The notes under the pieces were generated by a model, which had not been told where the DNA came from, did no database searches, and saw only the letters and a list, made by a program, of their open reading frames with translations. DNA of 64,000 nucleotides, taken from contig LSSL01000429.1 in NCBI GenBank assembly GCA_001953115.1, forward strand, positions 17,874-81,873, read 5' to 3'. This document shows, one piece after another, positions 13,601-28,016 of this stretch. The position numbers were made by a program, and so were the translations under genes. This DNA comes from Smittium mucronatum (Eukaryota; Kickxellomycota; Harpellomycetes; Harpellales; Legeriomycetaceae). Positions within the stretch are counted from its first letter, which is position 1. Every line of letters begins with the position of its first letter.

Positions 13601-16600
13601 GGGCAAAAAGCATTCATGCATATATAAAAAAATATTTATAAATTCATCTATTAACTTTTTTTATAAAAAAATTAATGCTATAATATATCTTATTCTTTTA
13701 ATCTGGATCATTTTAAGGACTAATTTTTTTTTCAAGTAAAAAAAATACCAGAAATTTTATTTAGATGAATTGTAAAACATGTATCTCTATTTAGTTAGAA
13801 AAAAAAATAAGCTAATGGAATCATATTTTCAAAATATTTTGATACTTTTTAGAAGTTAAAATTCATTTTTGAAGCTAAAAAGTACTTTTTAATATGAATT
13901 ATCTTTATCAGACACTAATTTTTTTCCCCTCTACTTTTTTAGAAATTTATATGAAAGTAAATCAAAATTCGAAAATTTAAATACATATTTATATGCATGA
14001 ATAAGATAAAACTCGAGTCTTTAAGTTCTTTTTTTTAAAAAATTAGGCCCAGGAAATTATTAATATTTAAAAAGCCGAAGAAATTTTTACGATGAAAATT
14101 ATTCCAATGAAATGAATGCCTATAAGATTGGTCGCTTAGTAATATTTTATATTAAAAATATTTTTTAAAAAAATATTACAATTTAAATGAAAAGGGCTCA
14201 TACTAAAATTTAAAAAAACCATCATAAATTTATTTTTATAATTTTTGTTTATTTAAGAAAAAGTTTTTAACTTAAAATACCTGTTAATTAAGAAAAGAGC
14301 GTTAGTTCAGAAAAAAAACAATGCTTAATTATTTGTTTGAAAAAAGATTTTAAATTTAATTGATTTAGAATAAGAAAATCCGCAGCTTGGATGAGGATAA
14401 AATTGAGTCATTTTTTTTAATGGAGTTAAAAATAATTCGCGGTAAATTTTTTGTTGAAAATAATTTTATAATTTTGTCTTATTAAACTTTTTACTTATAA
14501 TGAGGTAAATTTTTTTGAATGATTAGTAAAAAACACTGGAGTTAATCCTTTTTAATATTCGATCAAGGACTATTTTTCAAATATTAAATCAATAAAAATC
14601 AATAAATATACAAATGGGATTCAAAAATATTAGAAAATCTATATTTAATGATCTTTTAAGATATTTATAAATTTTATAAGTTTCTTTTTTATAATGGTTA
14701 ATATTAAAATTTACCATCTTTATAAAGTTAATCTATATTCTCTCTATTATAATTCATGCTATTCCCAAAAAAATAAATAAAAACACAACTGTTGAAACCT
14801 ACAGATAAAAATTGTTTAATTATAATCCTAATCTAAATTTCCCTCTGAATTTCATTGCTGAATATAAGCATTTAATCGAAAAATCATTTACTACAGCGAG
14901 AGATCAGGAAATGCAAAGATAAAAAAACCGTATCCATCTCTTGAACTTTATTCATTTTTTAGAAAAAAAATTAATTTTTTAATTTTTTTTTTCATTATTA
15001 TCATTTTAATGAATATTTCTGCATAAGACTCTTTTTAAAAAAAAGCATTATCAAGATATATATAAAGTTTTTTTTCGAAATAATTATAAAAAAATTATTT
15101 TAATTTTCGATTAAATTTTTTTAAAATGCTATAATTTTTTCAAAAAATTACGATTCAATCACATCATTTTTTTCCTTTACTGAACGAATTCTCGTTAAAT
15201 ATTACTCAAAAACTCTCGAAATCGAAATTAAAACCATCCTCAAAAATTCCAAGAATACCTTAAATTTTATATAAATTTTTTCTTATTGGATAAACTGTGC
15301 CAACAAGTTGATAATTATTAGTTATATTTGCAAAAATAGAATTTTTTTAAAAAAAATCTCAGTGTTTAAATATTTTAAATAAATTCACTACTGAAATAAA
15401 TAAAATAATCTCAAAAATAGATAAATTTGACAGATATAAAAGCTCAAAAAATAAACCAAATGATATCATTAACTAATAAAAATTTATTTAAAAAAATTAA
15501 AAAAATTTACTGTAATCCACACTTAATTTTCATGCCTTGTGAAAATTTGAAACCCGAAATAATAACCCACCCCCCACTTATTATCTTTAATATAAGATAT
15601 TATCTTAGTATATAAGGATCAAAAAAAATTCTCTTAATAAATTTTGTTAATTTGTGGAAATTTCAATTCAATAATATTGTGATTAGTTAATGCAAGGATT
15701 TCAAATAAATATTAAACATCAATTAATTTTGTGATATAGAAAATTCAATCAATATCTATTTTTTAACGAAAGCTTCGTTAAGTTCATTCCCATTTTTAGA
15801 TCTCAGTGTATCCTAATATTGATCTGAAGCCCCAATGAAGCCTAATAATTTCATAAAACTTCTAATTTAAAGTTATTTATATATATTTAATTATTTAATT
15901 AATTTTTTTCTACACATAAGTCATTTAATATATCTTTTTGAAATCCATGGTAGTTTTTTTTTATCAAAAAAATGTTCACTTTTTCTCTTTTTATAGAAAA
16001 AAATAGCTTTCTGTTTCTAATAATTTCGAAAAAGAAGGAATTGATGTAAAATAAGATAAAAACTCTGAAATAAAAGTATAAATTAGTCATTTAATTTATT
16101 ATTAATTCACTGAAAATAATTATTTAATTGTTTTATAATCTAAGTATTAATGACTTATTGAGTGATTTCAAATTTTTATTGATAAATTTTTATCGATAAT
16201 AATCAAAATAGAATATAATTTTTGACAATCGCTTGATTTTTTTATTGGAAAAAACTATAAAGTTAGCCAAATAAAAAAAAATTAGAAAAAAATTTTCATC
16301 CTATATTTTTCCAAAAAATTTGACTTCTAGTATAACTACAATTATTAACTTAATTTTAATAATTTTGGAGTTAAGAAATCATTAGTAATTATTTATATGT
16401 ATTTTATAATTAGGAATAAACTACCAAAAAAAAACCGAATTTTTTTTAGAAAAATTTAAAATATTTTTATGTGATACTAAAAGCATTCAAAAAAATTTTT
16501 AGTTGATTTTTTTCGCACATAGTCTCAAAACTTGAATAATAAATTATTTTTATTATTATTAATTAAGAGATTTATAATGCTTATACATTTTCAAAATTTT

Positions 16601-19600
16601 ATTTTATTATTTCCTTTAGCTTTAAATTCATGAAAGTAAACTTTGAATTTTGAATTCTGAAAATTTTCTAGCATATCTTTAATATCTGTGGTCTTTGAAA
16701 GATCTTGAAATCATTTTAAAAAAGGAATATTGTGTTTTAGGTGATAATTTTACATATATTACTCAAGTTTCAAAAATAAAGGGAGAAAAACTCTATAAAT
16801 ATTGATAAAAGGTATATATAACTAAACATTGTTGTTAAATTTGTTTTTTAAATTAAGTATTAGTAATTGGATAAACGAAATTTATTCTTCATTTCCGGGG
16901 AAATTTTATCGAATCTATTTTTTATTCTTATTTCTCAAAAAAACTTTATCATAAGATTTTTTTCTCGGAACAAGTAATAACTATATAGTTTTAATATACA
17001 AATATGTGATTTAATATTTCCTCCAGAATTTTATATTTTTTCTGTTCGATTTAGTAATTTTAACGTTTACTTTGTTCAATTTTTTATTTTAAATTGTAAA
17101 TATTTCATCGAGTATTCAATTTTTTATTTAAATAGATTGGTTAGGCGTTAAAATCTCTAATTTTAGAATTTGAAAATATAAATATCACCACTTTTAAAAT
17201 CCTTTTTTATTTAATCGAAAATCATATTTACAATACATTTTATTACCTAATTTTAAGACCGAATAAACCTTAATCTAGATAACTATTTTCACAGAAAATC
17301 TATTTAAAAATTATTGATTGATTGTATCCTTAATTTTTCCAATTATAACTATTCCCCCAAAAAATTTATGTAATTAAGTCTAGGAATTTTTTCGAGATAT
17401 ACCTCTCGATTCCCCAAATTTTATTTCTAATATATACAGGATTTAAAATTAAAAAAAAATAAAAATCATCATTTTTTACTAAGCTTAATATGAATCCGTA
17501 TATTGAACCAAAGCTTCCATATAAGTAAATCAATAAAATCATCTAATTAATTCTCATTAAACTTGAAATCGAGCTTTTATCAATGATAGTCCTGAAATAT
17601 TTTTGTTTCATGTTAGATAAATCGAGATATATCATATTAAAAAATTTATGATTATTTTTTAAATTTTTTTTAAAAAATATTTATTTCAGCTAATATTAAA
17701 GCTGTATATATTTGCTGGGTTTTATTTGGGAATTATCACTATTTATTTTCTTGTAACCAATACACAAATATATTGTGCTGCAGGATTTAGGCTTTTGATA
17801 TACTATAAAATGATTTATATTAGGTTTTCTTTTTTTTCTATATAAAAAATATATACCAAAAATATCGACTTTAGTAAATTTTAATATCAAATTATTTCGA
17901 ATTTATTTGAATTTATTACTCTAATTTTAGCCCCAAAGTTATATAATTTATTTCCATTAATAGTAATTAGACGGAAAATAGTTCCATATTTAAATAGCAG
18001 ATAAAAACATAGTTTTATTAAGATATTAAAAATTATAAAGAGGCTTTATTCTGAAGTTTTCAACTTTTTTAAGCTTTGATCAGTCTTAATTTATTTTTCA
18101 TTTATTTTTTTCAATATATGATGCTAATTAGCAAAGTTTTTATTTCCGAAAAATTTAAGAACATTATAAAAATAAAAAAAAACTCTATAAAATTACAGAT
18201 TGGCTTTAAATTTTAGGAAATGGTTTTCACAGATAAAAAATAAGTATAAAAAAATTTCAAAAATAAACACCGATTAGGTATTAATCATAATCATATAATC
18301 ATATAATAAAATAAGTAAAAAAAATGAATTCTAAAATTTTTATTCATTGAAATACTTAGACACCGAATTAATAATTTATAATATTTAGTGAATAAAAATT
18401 TCCGGATTAGTGTAATCAAATTATTATCTTTTCGATGATTTTTAGATTCTATGGTTTATTTCACTTTTCATAAATAACTTAGCTTTAATATTAATATTAA
18501 AAAAATAATCCCTACCAGAATCTGATAAGGAAAAAGAAAAGAAAAATATTAATTACTTTAACTCCACCCCTTATAAAATTGAAAAAATCTTTTAACTGTG
18601 GCTTAAAAGTTTTAAATATTATTTTTTGAGCGCTTCTTATATTAAAATTTTATATACGACTTTTTGTTTATATATATATATTTATGTATTACTTACTTAA
18701 GATATCTGCCAATAAAATATTGAAATAAAAAAAACAGATTTTTTTGAGGTTTGAAATTGAGAACAATCTTTTTTGATTTTTTTAAATAAAAAATATGAGT
18801 TATCAAAGATGAAACATTTTTAATTAAAAAGAGAGCATAATAGCTTAATTTTTACCATTATTTTTTTTTAGAAATAATATTTTGAAAAAACCTCTTAAAT
18901 TTTTAAATCAGGAGGGTAATATTTCAATATCATAGTTTCGAAAGATTTGAAAAATTAAAATAAATTCAAAGGTATATTTTAGTGATTTTTTGAGTCTGTT
19001 ATTTACTTTAAAATCAAAATTTAATAATTTAAACCATATTATTATTTTTTTTAAATCGCTTAATGTTAAATTAGGAAAACTTAAATTTTCTTAATTAAAG
19101 AAATCATTTTTTTGTAAATATCTAGAAATCGGAATTTTTTTAGAAGTATTTCTAATAGTAGGTAAATTTTTATGTGTGGTGGTGGGCGGAGCTAATGGTG
19201 TGTTATAATTAATTAATTAAGTATTTTTCAAGAATAACAGTATATTAATTTTTTTGTAAAATTAAATATCTTATAATTACATACTAATAGAAATTTTAAT
19301 GTGATTTCGAATCTGAGTTGAAATTTCATTTTTTATTATGGTTTAATGTTCAGAAAATCCTAAAAATTCTATTTTATTTAACTTAAATGAGAATTTGTCA
19401 ATTTTTAGGATCTTTTATTTTCCCCAGAAGAGTTGGTATAAATAAATTTTTCTAATAATCATTTTTTTTATAATATATTTTTTTGAAAAAAAAACAAGAT
19501 ATTTATTACTATTAAATAATAATCATTATTGAAAAAAAATGAATTTAATTACGCATAAATAATAAAAAGGGGGCTCAGTAATAAATTATATAATAAAAAA

Positions 19601-22600
19601 ATCAATCTACTTATTAATAGTCTATATAGTTTCTTAAAGCGATGAAATATTTAATAGGTTATTTTCGTTAAATTTCGTGATTTATGAAAGTAGTATGAGA
19701 AATATTATAATATGTATTATGTATTTCTCTGCACATATTTTAGTAACTAATCTCAAGAATAAAATTATGCATAAAGATAAAATTGAAAATTAATTTTAAA
19801 AATGATTATAACTGGTATATAAATGATAGTTAAATAACTTTATGACTTTTATGAGAAGAGCTGAAATCTAGCTACGTATTTATGTAAATTTAGATAAGTT
19901 TATACGGTTTCGAAAAATTAACCGTATTTATTTTCGTAATGAGTGTTTAATAATATCACTTACAGTACTTTTTTGAGAAAAAAATATACCAAGAGGGATA
20001 AAATATTTAAAGAGCTAAAAAACATTGAAATTTCAACTTGAAAAATCAATATATTTACAAATTAATATAAGAAAGTCCCCTTTATTTTTTTCAGTAATTT
20101 TTTTAAATCAAAATTACGATCAAGTTTAACAATAAACCTCCCTTCCACTTTATCATGGAATTATTGAGTTATCGTAATATAATTTCGATTTATAAAGTTT
20201 TTTATAATAAATTTAAGATAAAAAACCTTAAATAAATATTTATAGTATTCCTAAAAATTATTATGACTATTAGTATATTTAACTGTCATTGTATAAATTT
20301 TTTTCAACAGTTACCAATTTAAATTATCAAATAAAAAAAATCTTGTTTTTCGCAAAAATAAATCACATATTTGATACTCCGATGATAAATAATGATAATC
20401 TAATTTTTAAAATTATTATTTTTTATTAATTAAATGCATTCTGAAATAAAAAATTGTTCCGATTTAAAAAAATATAAATATCAAGAATGTTATATATGCT
20501 GAATAAATCAGCCATATTGAAAAGGAAAGTTTTTTATAGCACTTTTAAATGATTGTATTATTTGTTTTATTTCATTTTTTTTTTTGGATTATTTAATTTT
20601 ATAAAAAAATAAATTTTGAAATTTAAATATAAATAAATCTTTTCAAAAAATATACACAGTAAATTAATCACGCTTTTTTTTTTTTTGCGAATGTGGGATG
20701 AAGAAATAAAACGATATTTTTTTTATCGATTAAATTATTTTTATCACTAAATAAGAATATTATAATTTCAATTTTTTTCAAATCCAAAATTTTCTGATTA
20801 AATATTTAAAAATTTGGTAAAAGTAAATTAAAAAAAGTTATTGGTATATTATAAATTAAAATAATTTGAAATATTACAAAATCGTATTTAAATAATTTCA
20901 GGTGCTCTAATTGGGATTTTAATTATATATTATTGCCGTTGTCCAAAGTAGGATTTTTTTTATAAACTAATAGAGGGAGCATCTTTGATACAAAAGGTTT
21001 TAGTAATTAAACCCGAATTTTAATTTTTTTCACATTAATTAAATACCAAAATTTCAGAAAAAATAATAATAAATTTTCCAATATATATATATACTATTTT
21101 TATTCAGAAAAAATAAATATCGATCGAATTAAGATGAAAAAAAATAATTTCATAATCACATAAACGCTGTTTTTTTTGGTCAAAATATACCAATTCTGCA
21201 ACAAAGAACTATTTACAGTTATATTAGAAAAACTATCTGATATTGCTTATATCAAATAAATATATTTAAAAGAAAATCGCGGATTAAAATTATCGAATTT
21301 TTTATTTTATAATATAAAAAAAATTGTAATCTTGATAAGATATTTTTTTATAAAAACAGGAAAAAAGATTCTAAAATTAAGATTATTCTGGAATTGGAAA
21401 ATGAAATTTTCTTTTGGTAAAATCTTATTATAATTTCCTTCAATTTTTAAAGTTTAATTCAAAAAAATATAGGTTTTCTTAAAAAAAATTTAAATGATTT
21501 TCGGATAAAAATATATGAAAAAGTCTTTGATTTAAATAAAGAAAATTTGATAGAGATTTTGGCGAAAAATTTTAATTTATAAAATGCAGCATTTTATCGA
21601 AAATTTTATTTTAGCTGATAAAAAATGTTCAGCTTAATTATTTTTACATTATTTTTTCAATAAATTGCATCGATATTTTTATTTAGATATAAAATTGTAA
21701 AAATAATCTTTATTTATAATAGAATTATTCAGATATGAAAATTTTACATTATTTTTAGTAATTTCAGGGTGTTTCAAACCCAAATAAAAATTTTATCCGA
21801 ATTTATAAAAATAAAATTAGATACAAAACTATAATTTAAACATAAATTCAAAAGAAAAAGAAGAATTGAATAGGAACCTTTACAAAAATATCGCATTAAT
21901 TTTTTTTAATTTTCTTTTGCTAAATTGAATAAAGATAACTGCAAAAAATATCCTTTTAATAACGAATAACCTTTTAAAATAAAAATAAAGAACTTTTAAC
22001 ATCATTAATTAATAAATAAATAAATTGTTTTCATTATTGATAGCTTTCAAAAGATTAAATTGGCTTCAATTTTATTATTATTTAACTCATATTACTTCTT
22101 TTAGTGAGATTTTATATTATATAGATAGTTTTATTAAATTTAAATGAATATATTTAATACTGAAAAACGATTTCATATTATTTTATTATGATTTTTTTTT
22201 GTGAAGGGTAGTATTTTTAAGTAATGATTAATAATTTAATTTAATAAATAATCCAATTTAGTTTGGATATTGATTTAAGTTCACGATTTATTTGAAATAG
22301 ATTTCACATTTATAGGTCTCGAAAAATCACTTTTTATAAAAATTAAACGGTGTTGAATGTGTCGGATATAATTTCTAGAAAAGAAATTATTTTATTTAAA
22401 TTCAAATTCTACATACATTAAGAAAAGTTAAAAATGACTTTTTTATTTATCGAAAATACTAGAAATAAAAATTACAATACTTATATACAAGTTCGATTTA
22501 ACCATATTTGACAATAATTTTGTATAAATACATAGATTAAAAAGAAATCAATTTCTAGGAAGCTTTCTTTTTTTAAATTAAATTCCTTGTGGATTCATCA

Positions 22601-23108
22601 ATAAATATAAAAAAATTAATTCCCCATTTAAAAAATTTCATAAAAACTAAAATTTACGAAATCACGGAATTAAAAATAGATACTTTAAAGGGAAATCAGA
22701 ATAAAATCCCGTTTTTTCGGTAAGGTTATTATTTTGAAACAATTTGCTCAATATATACTAATAGATGTAAAAAAATGGGTATCATATTTGAAAAATTTAT
22801 AAATTTAATCAGATATTTTATATTCCAACCTTTTTAAGATCTATATTATTAAACGATACGTTTTACATAGCTGTTTAGTTTTAAATAAATAATTTATTTC
22901 TTGAATATTTTTAGATTAAGATTTTTGTATTTATCCATTGTTTTTCCAGATTTTATATAGGGTGAGATAGGAATAATATTTTATATATACTTTTAGTCAT
23001 ATTTCAATTATTATCTAGATAATGTAGGCAAAATTTTTGTTTATTGTATTTTAATTTTTTTTTATTTTTAAATTTTTCGATCTCATTTGAAGTTTCTTTT
23101 TTTAGAGT

Positions 23109-23152
23109 AATTATTTCGATTTAAACTTTAGATATTTTAAATCGAAATAATT
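23109..23152. repeat. Perfect 17 bp inverted repeat with 10 nt loop
   Basis: 23109-23125 is the exact reverse complement of 23136-23152, with a 10 nt loop. Each arm contains TTTCGA/TCGAAA, so it is not merely an A/T palindrome. There is no adjacent gene that it could terminate. Confidence 0.85.
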
Positions 23153-25569
23153 TTATTAATAATATATATAGAATTTTAATGATAGTTTAAAAAAATTAAT
23201 TTTTAGAGTTTCTTGAATCGGTAATTTAACTAATTTTCATTTTTTTATTGCAAAAATACAACTAATTTTCCAAAAATAAGATCCATAAAAATGGCTTTCA
23301 TTATATTTTTAACAAAAAAATACATTGGTGATTTGTATTATAGCTCTATGAAAATTTTTATTTAAAATAAAAGAGTTAAAAAAAATCATATTTTTTGGAA
23401 AATCTAATTTTATTTTATACATATTTTTGACGTAACAATTTAAAAAAATTTAACTTGATTTTATTTAAAATCCAAATATTCATTTCTGGAAAAATTTATT
23501 TCGATTATCATATGCATATAATTTGACAAAAAAAAGCATTAAAGATAATATTTTACTGCTCTGGAGATGGAAAATATATATAGATTAATGGAATTCAAAA
23601 TTTATTTTTTATTTGTATATTTTTTATAAAATGATTTGATACACTTTTTTAAATAATTAATTGTTAGATATTCAATTTTTTTATTCATTAAATATATGTT
23701 ATTAATTATAAATTGAGCTTATCTAAAAATGTGGTACCTTTTATTTTATATTAAATAGCTTAAATTTTTTTGATATAATTATAAATATTTTTTAACTCTT
23801 TTAAAAAAATTATCTATCTTCTTATTTATAATAATTATTTAATAACATTCAAAATAAATTGTAGAATAAAATTTTCGAGAGATGTATATAACGAAAAAGT
23901 TCAGGATTTTATTTATAAATATGAATTCATGTAAGTGATCTTAGGATTTTTTAATTATTATAAAAATATGATCTTTAATGTAAATTTAATCAAACTTAAC
24001 CATTTCTAGTTTATTACTAATTAATTTTGAGATGAGACTTCTCGGATTATAATGATTTATAATATAAAACTAAACCCCATCATCGGTGAAAATATATTTA
24101 ATTATATACTGATATAAAAAACTTAAATTAAATACATATAAAATCAAATAAAACATTGCACTTTGCCCAATTTAATAATATAATAAAGAGGTATATTTTT
24201 TAATATTAATCAAGAAATAGGTAAGCTAAAATTTTAATTACGCTTCGGAAGTTTTTATAAATCGATGTTGTTTTTGAAATATTTCAAATAGATTTAACCG
24301 TTAAATATGTAATGTCATTTTCAGCATTGGGTGACTAAATAGTGATATAAAAAAGTTAAAATGATTCTAAATATATTAAATCTAAGCATTTTTCCTTGTT
24401 TAATTGATTTAGTTTTGAGTTTACATGATGTTAAAAATATAAACCTTAAAATTCTTGCGCCAAATGATAATATTTATTGGTTATTTTTTAATGAGTTTTT
24501 ATATTTATTAAATAAATATTTATATATCAGAATTCTTCGTTTTATGATATCTTTTCCAATTATTGGGAACGAAAATACTAGTTTATTTTATCACTTAATT
24601 CAAATATTCATAAATTGGTAGTATTTTGTCCAATTTTTTTAAATAGATTTTCCCAGTATAAATGCGAAAAGAGTTTTTTTTTAGCTTTATTTACTCAATC
24701 AGTCATTTTAATTTTCAATTAAAATACATTAATCAGAGAAGAAATATCTATTAACAAAATTAGTATAAATAATACCTCATTTTAGTTTTCATTCATATGT
24801 GAAGAATATTATTGAATTTTTAGATATTTTATATTAAAAGTTAACTATCTAAAATGAATATTTATTTTCTGGGTTATATGGTAAAGAATATGATATCTAT
24901 AAATTTCTGATAATAATTTATTCATTATTTCGAAATCATTTTTATTTTAAAAATGATTCAATGAAATAAATAGATATAAAAAAATAGAAATTATTAAAGG
25001 AAAGTAGAAAACAAGAAAAAAAAAATCTTGTAAAATATTCCCCCTTGTCACACTGGATGTCCCTTACCTCTTAGAAAACGGCCCATTAATTTTGAAATTA
25101 TTTTAATGAGTTAATTTTCAGCATTTAACATTCGTTGGTTTTAGTAGCCCAAAATAGGAATAAGAGGGACTGTTTTTTTAAAAATTAACTTCTATCTTTC
25201 AAGTAAAGTTATTTGGATTCATTTTGTTTTTTTTTTAAATTTAATACCTCATTAGCTAATGTTTTCATATAAAGCAATATTTTTTTTTTTAAAATACCAA
25301 ATTAAAGGTAGGTAGAGGTGTCTAAAATAACAAATAACAAAAATGGTTCTATTAATAAGTTTCATGTTTTTATGTGAAAGGTACCTATTTATATTCTCAG
25401 CTTAACTCATCCTCCTTAATCTTTTATCTATTTTAAATCTAACACATTAGTAAAGAAAACAATTTTAATATTATGTATTTAAATAGTAAATTGTGCCATT
25501 TAGTATTTTTGGAGTGCGCGATTTTTTTTGAGTAATTTGAAGAACTAAATGTTGGAATTTTAGTGTTAT

Positions 25570-25584
25570 AATATATATATATAT
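25570..25584. repeat. TA dinucleotide microsatellite
   Basis: A short (AT)n run in the gene desert; no function inferred. Confidence 0.8.
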
Positions 25585-27149
25585 TTAAAGGGAATTTATT
25601 GATAATATTAAAATACTAGACAAAACTAAAATAAAAATACAATAAAAGGAAAAAATAATCAAATTTCATTCCACTCCCAACCGTCGCTCTAGAGGCTTCG
25701 TAACAACTGGGCATTGGTTCAAGGGTAGTCCTATATTATATATATATAATAACTATATTATACGGATTAATTGAATTTAATTTCCGTTACAAATAAAATT
25801 AAATTTTAAAACCTTTCTTTGCCTATAACATATTCACTATAGAAATCATGCAGAAAAGGTACTAAAACCTTTTTTAAGGATTTAGAAAAATTAATGGGTA
25901 AATATTAACAATAATGTTTTTTTACCCCTAAAAATTTTCAAAGTCAAATAATCTACATATATTGTTTATTTGGAATTATTTTTGTATCTTTAAATTAATA
26001 TTAGGACGATTTAGCAAACATTTTATTTTCTTTACATCTTATTAGAGGTATAGCTATTTGATCAAATATATTTTGATCGTTTTTATTTTTAATTGTTTAG
26101 AGACTTTGAGAATTAAAAAAACTTTAAACTAAGGTTAACATATATAAAAAATCCTCAAATCCGGTAAGCAATTGAATTTTTCTGAAATTCAAGTTTGTTG
26201 AAAGTTTGAGTTTTATTTTTTTAATTAATAGTTTTTTTTGGTAGTTTCGATTTATATAACTCTGAGATTTTAAGTATGAGAAGTCTTTTACAATATTATA
26301 AATATTTATAAGTTTATATAAAATTTATATTTTTTGCAGCTAATTCGAAACAAATTTATCTGAAACCACTAACATTATACAATTAAGGATATTTTCCTAT
26401 TTATATTTCACCTTTTTATTGTTCAATTCAAAAAACTTTATTCATTGCATGAGTGATTCTTAGGGATGTCAGACTCTTTTTCACATAAATGCTTATAGGC
26501 CAATTTTCTAATAAAACACAATCGGCTAATAGATGTATAAGCTTTTATAAATTCTGATAAATTTGCTTACTTAAGAAATTTAACAATTGTTGTTTGTTAT
26601 ATTTGTTATATTAAATGAATAAAAAATAACTTGTTTTTTTCCAAAAGGTTATTAAAAAGGAAACATAAAACTCTTGAATAAAACTTTTGGATTGCTATCG
26701 AAGCCGTCATACTATAAGGGCTATATGTTGAAAGTAAGCCTCAAATGGATCTTATCAATATTAAGAGATTTTATAATGAGAATATATTTTTTTTATCTCT
26801 TGAAACTAGACTTTCGAAATGCATAATCCGTTTAATACTTTAATTCTAAAATAAATTTTAATTATCACCATCTATTGCGTTGATTATTAAGTTTTTGGTA
26901 TTAGTAGAATATGGTTTATTGAAGACTGAAAAGGGAAAATAAAGGAATCAAGAAATAACACTCAATACTGGTAATATTGCGAACAAGCCGAAATGACTCA
27001 TTTGGACCCATGCATGAATATTTTTTTTCTTTCTGGAAAGATAAGGATTCAAACATGTAATTTGAAATAATAGACTTCCGAGTTTAAGGCAATGGCAGAA
27101 AAACGAAAGATTTAGCAAGTATTTATGATTTTATTGGTAGAAAATGCTT

Positions 27150-27765
27150 GCTAACTGGTTTACTGGGGCGATAATTATTAATAGTTATTAGCACATTTTT
27201 AGTTAATTATGAAACATTAGGCTAAGGCGCTTTGAAAACAAAATATCAATACATTTGTAAATATAGATAATTAAAAATTGGGGGCCTCAAAGGAATCAAG
27301 TAATATAAACATCGATGGTTTGCTGAGCCATCGTCTAATAAAGCACTATTTGTAATAGTTCGGATAAAATCAAGGGCAATAAAATTTTAAGCCACCCAAT
27401 TGTGAGTCACATAGATAGCAAATTTTAGAGAGTTGTTGGCTGTAAAGTAGACTCAATCTGTACGGGAGATTCTCTTTGAGACCGAATTCCCCGTAAAAAA
27501 ATAATTCTCTTTTAGACCTGACACTTACCTTTTAAAATTTTACTACTTTCCTAATTTGGAAACACACCACCTAAAAAGCTGATAAAATTGCTGGATAATT
27601 AAAAATTGGAATCACAAAAATAAATCTCCTATTGGCAAAATGTAGAAATTTATTAATCTCATTTATGAATTTCCATTTTTATTAGACTAAAAACGGTCAA
27701 ATTGTTTATAACCAATGATTTGCATACTAAAAAAAGTTTGATCTTGTAAAGAATCTCCCATTCAG
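27150..27765 (+). repeat. Copy A of a dispersed non-coding repeat family
   Basis: This copy shares ordered blocks with the copies at 46.6-47.9 kb: a GCTTTGAAAA block (about 27229), a GGGGG-A/T-rich block (about 27280), GAGATTCTCTTTGAGA (27466), TACTACTTTCCTAATTTGG (27541), CTATTGGCAAAAT (about 27630) and AGAATCTCCC (27750). The spacing between blocks is within a few bases of that in the other copies. GGGAGATTCT at 27464 and AGAATCTCCC at 27750 form a 10 bp terminal inverted repeat around a 296 bp section, as in a miniature transposon. No target-site duplication is evident. The outer (left) limit is approximate. Confidence 0.65.
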
Positions 27766-27798
27766 AGCATCTCCAATTGACGTTAAGTCAAACCCGAG

Positions 27799-27808
27799 TA
27801 TATAAAAA
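27799..27808 (+). promoter_or_regulatory. Candidate TATA box upstream of D2HGDH
   Basis: TATATAAAAA lies about 210 bp upstream of the D2HGDH ATG and 40 bp downstream of the repeat copy A terminus. The distance is long for a core promoter, so the 5' untranslated region could hold an intron or this could be chance. Confidence 0.25.
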
Positions 27809-28016
27809 AGGGAGAAATCCAAAGCAGACTATTGTTTTAAAATTACAGCCAACTTTTCTTTTATTGAAAAGTATATCATTATTTCGGTTCCCAAAAATTC
27901 CTCTAATATTAACAATTTTTATCCATTGCAGAGTTAATATTTATCTTTTTTACTTCTCGGTTGTAGATCAGTAACTTTCTTATTTCTACCCTGTTGCAGA
28001 TTCAATATTATATTAG

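Larger units (their letters stand above)
8707..27149. other. About 18.5 kb AT-rich gene desert
   Basis: No coding region, tRNA or rRNA could be supported on either strand. Open frames are at most about 90 codons, have AT-driven residue composition (Ile, Lys, Asn, Phe, Leu) and resemble no known family. 8.7-10.5 kb is somewhat less AT-rich than 10.5-25 kb and may be old degenerate sequence. Recognisable content is limited to microsatellites near 10.6 and 25.6 kb and one perfect hairpin at 23.1 kb. The whole could be a regional heterochromatic or centromere-like tract, or simply decayed transposon DNA. Confidence 0.6.

Noticed and set aside
24361..24621. An 86-codon frame rich in Ile, Leu and Phe
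   Set aside because: The hydrophobic look is what AT-rich DNA encodes by chance; no similarity or gene context.
25711..25731. A tRNA-Gly-like 5' segment with an A-box match
   Set aside because: There is no anticodon arm, no B box and no 3' acceptor strand downstream, so it is at most a fragment and probably chance.
8707..28016. Mitochondrial or plastid DNA because of the extreme AT content
   Set aside because: No organelle genes, rRNAs or tRNAs occur, and the flanking genes are spliced nuclear genes.
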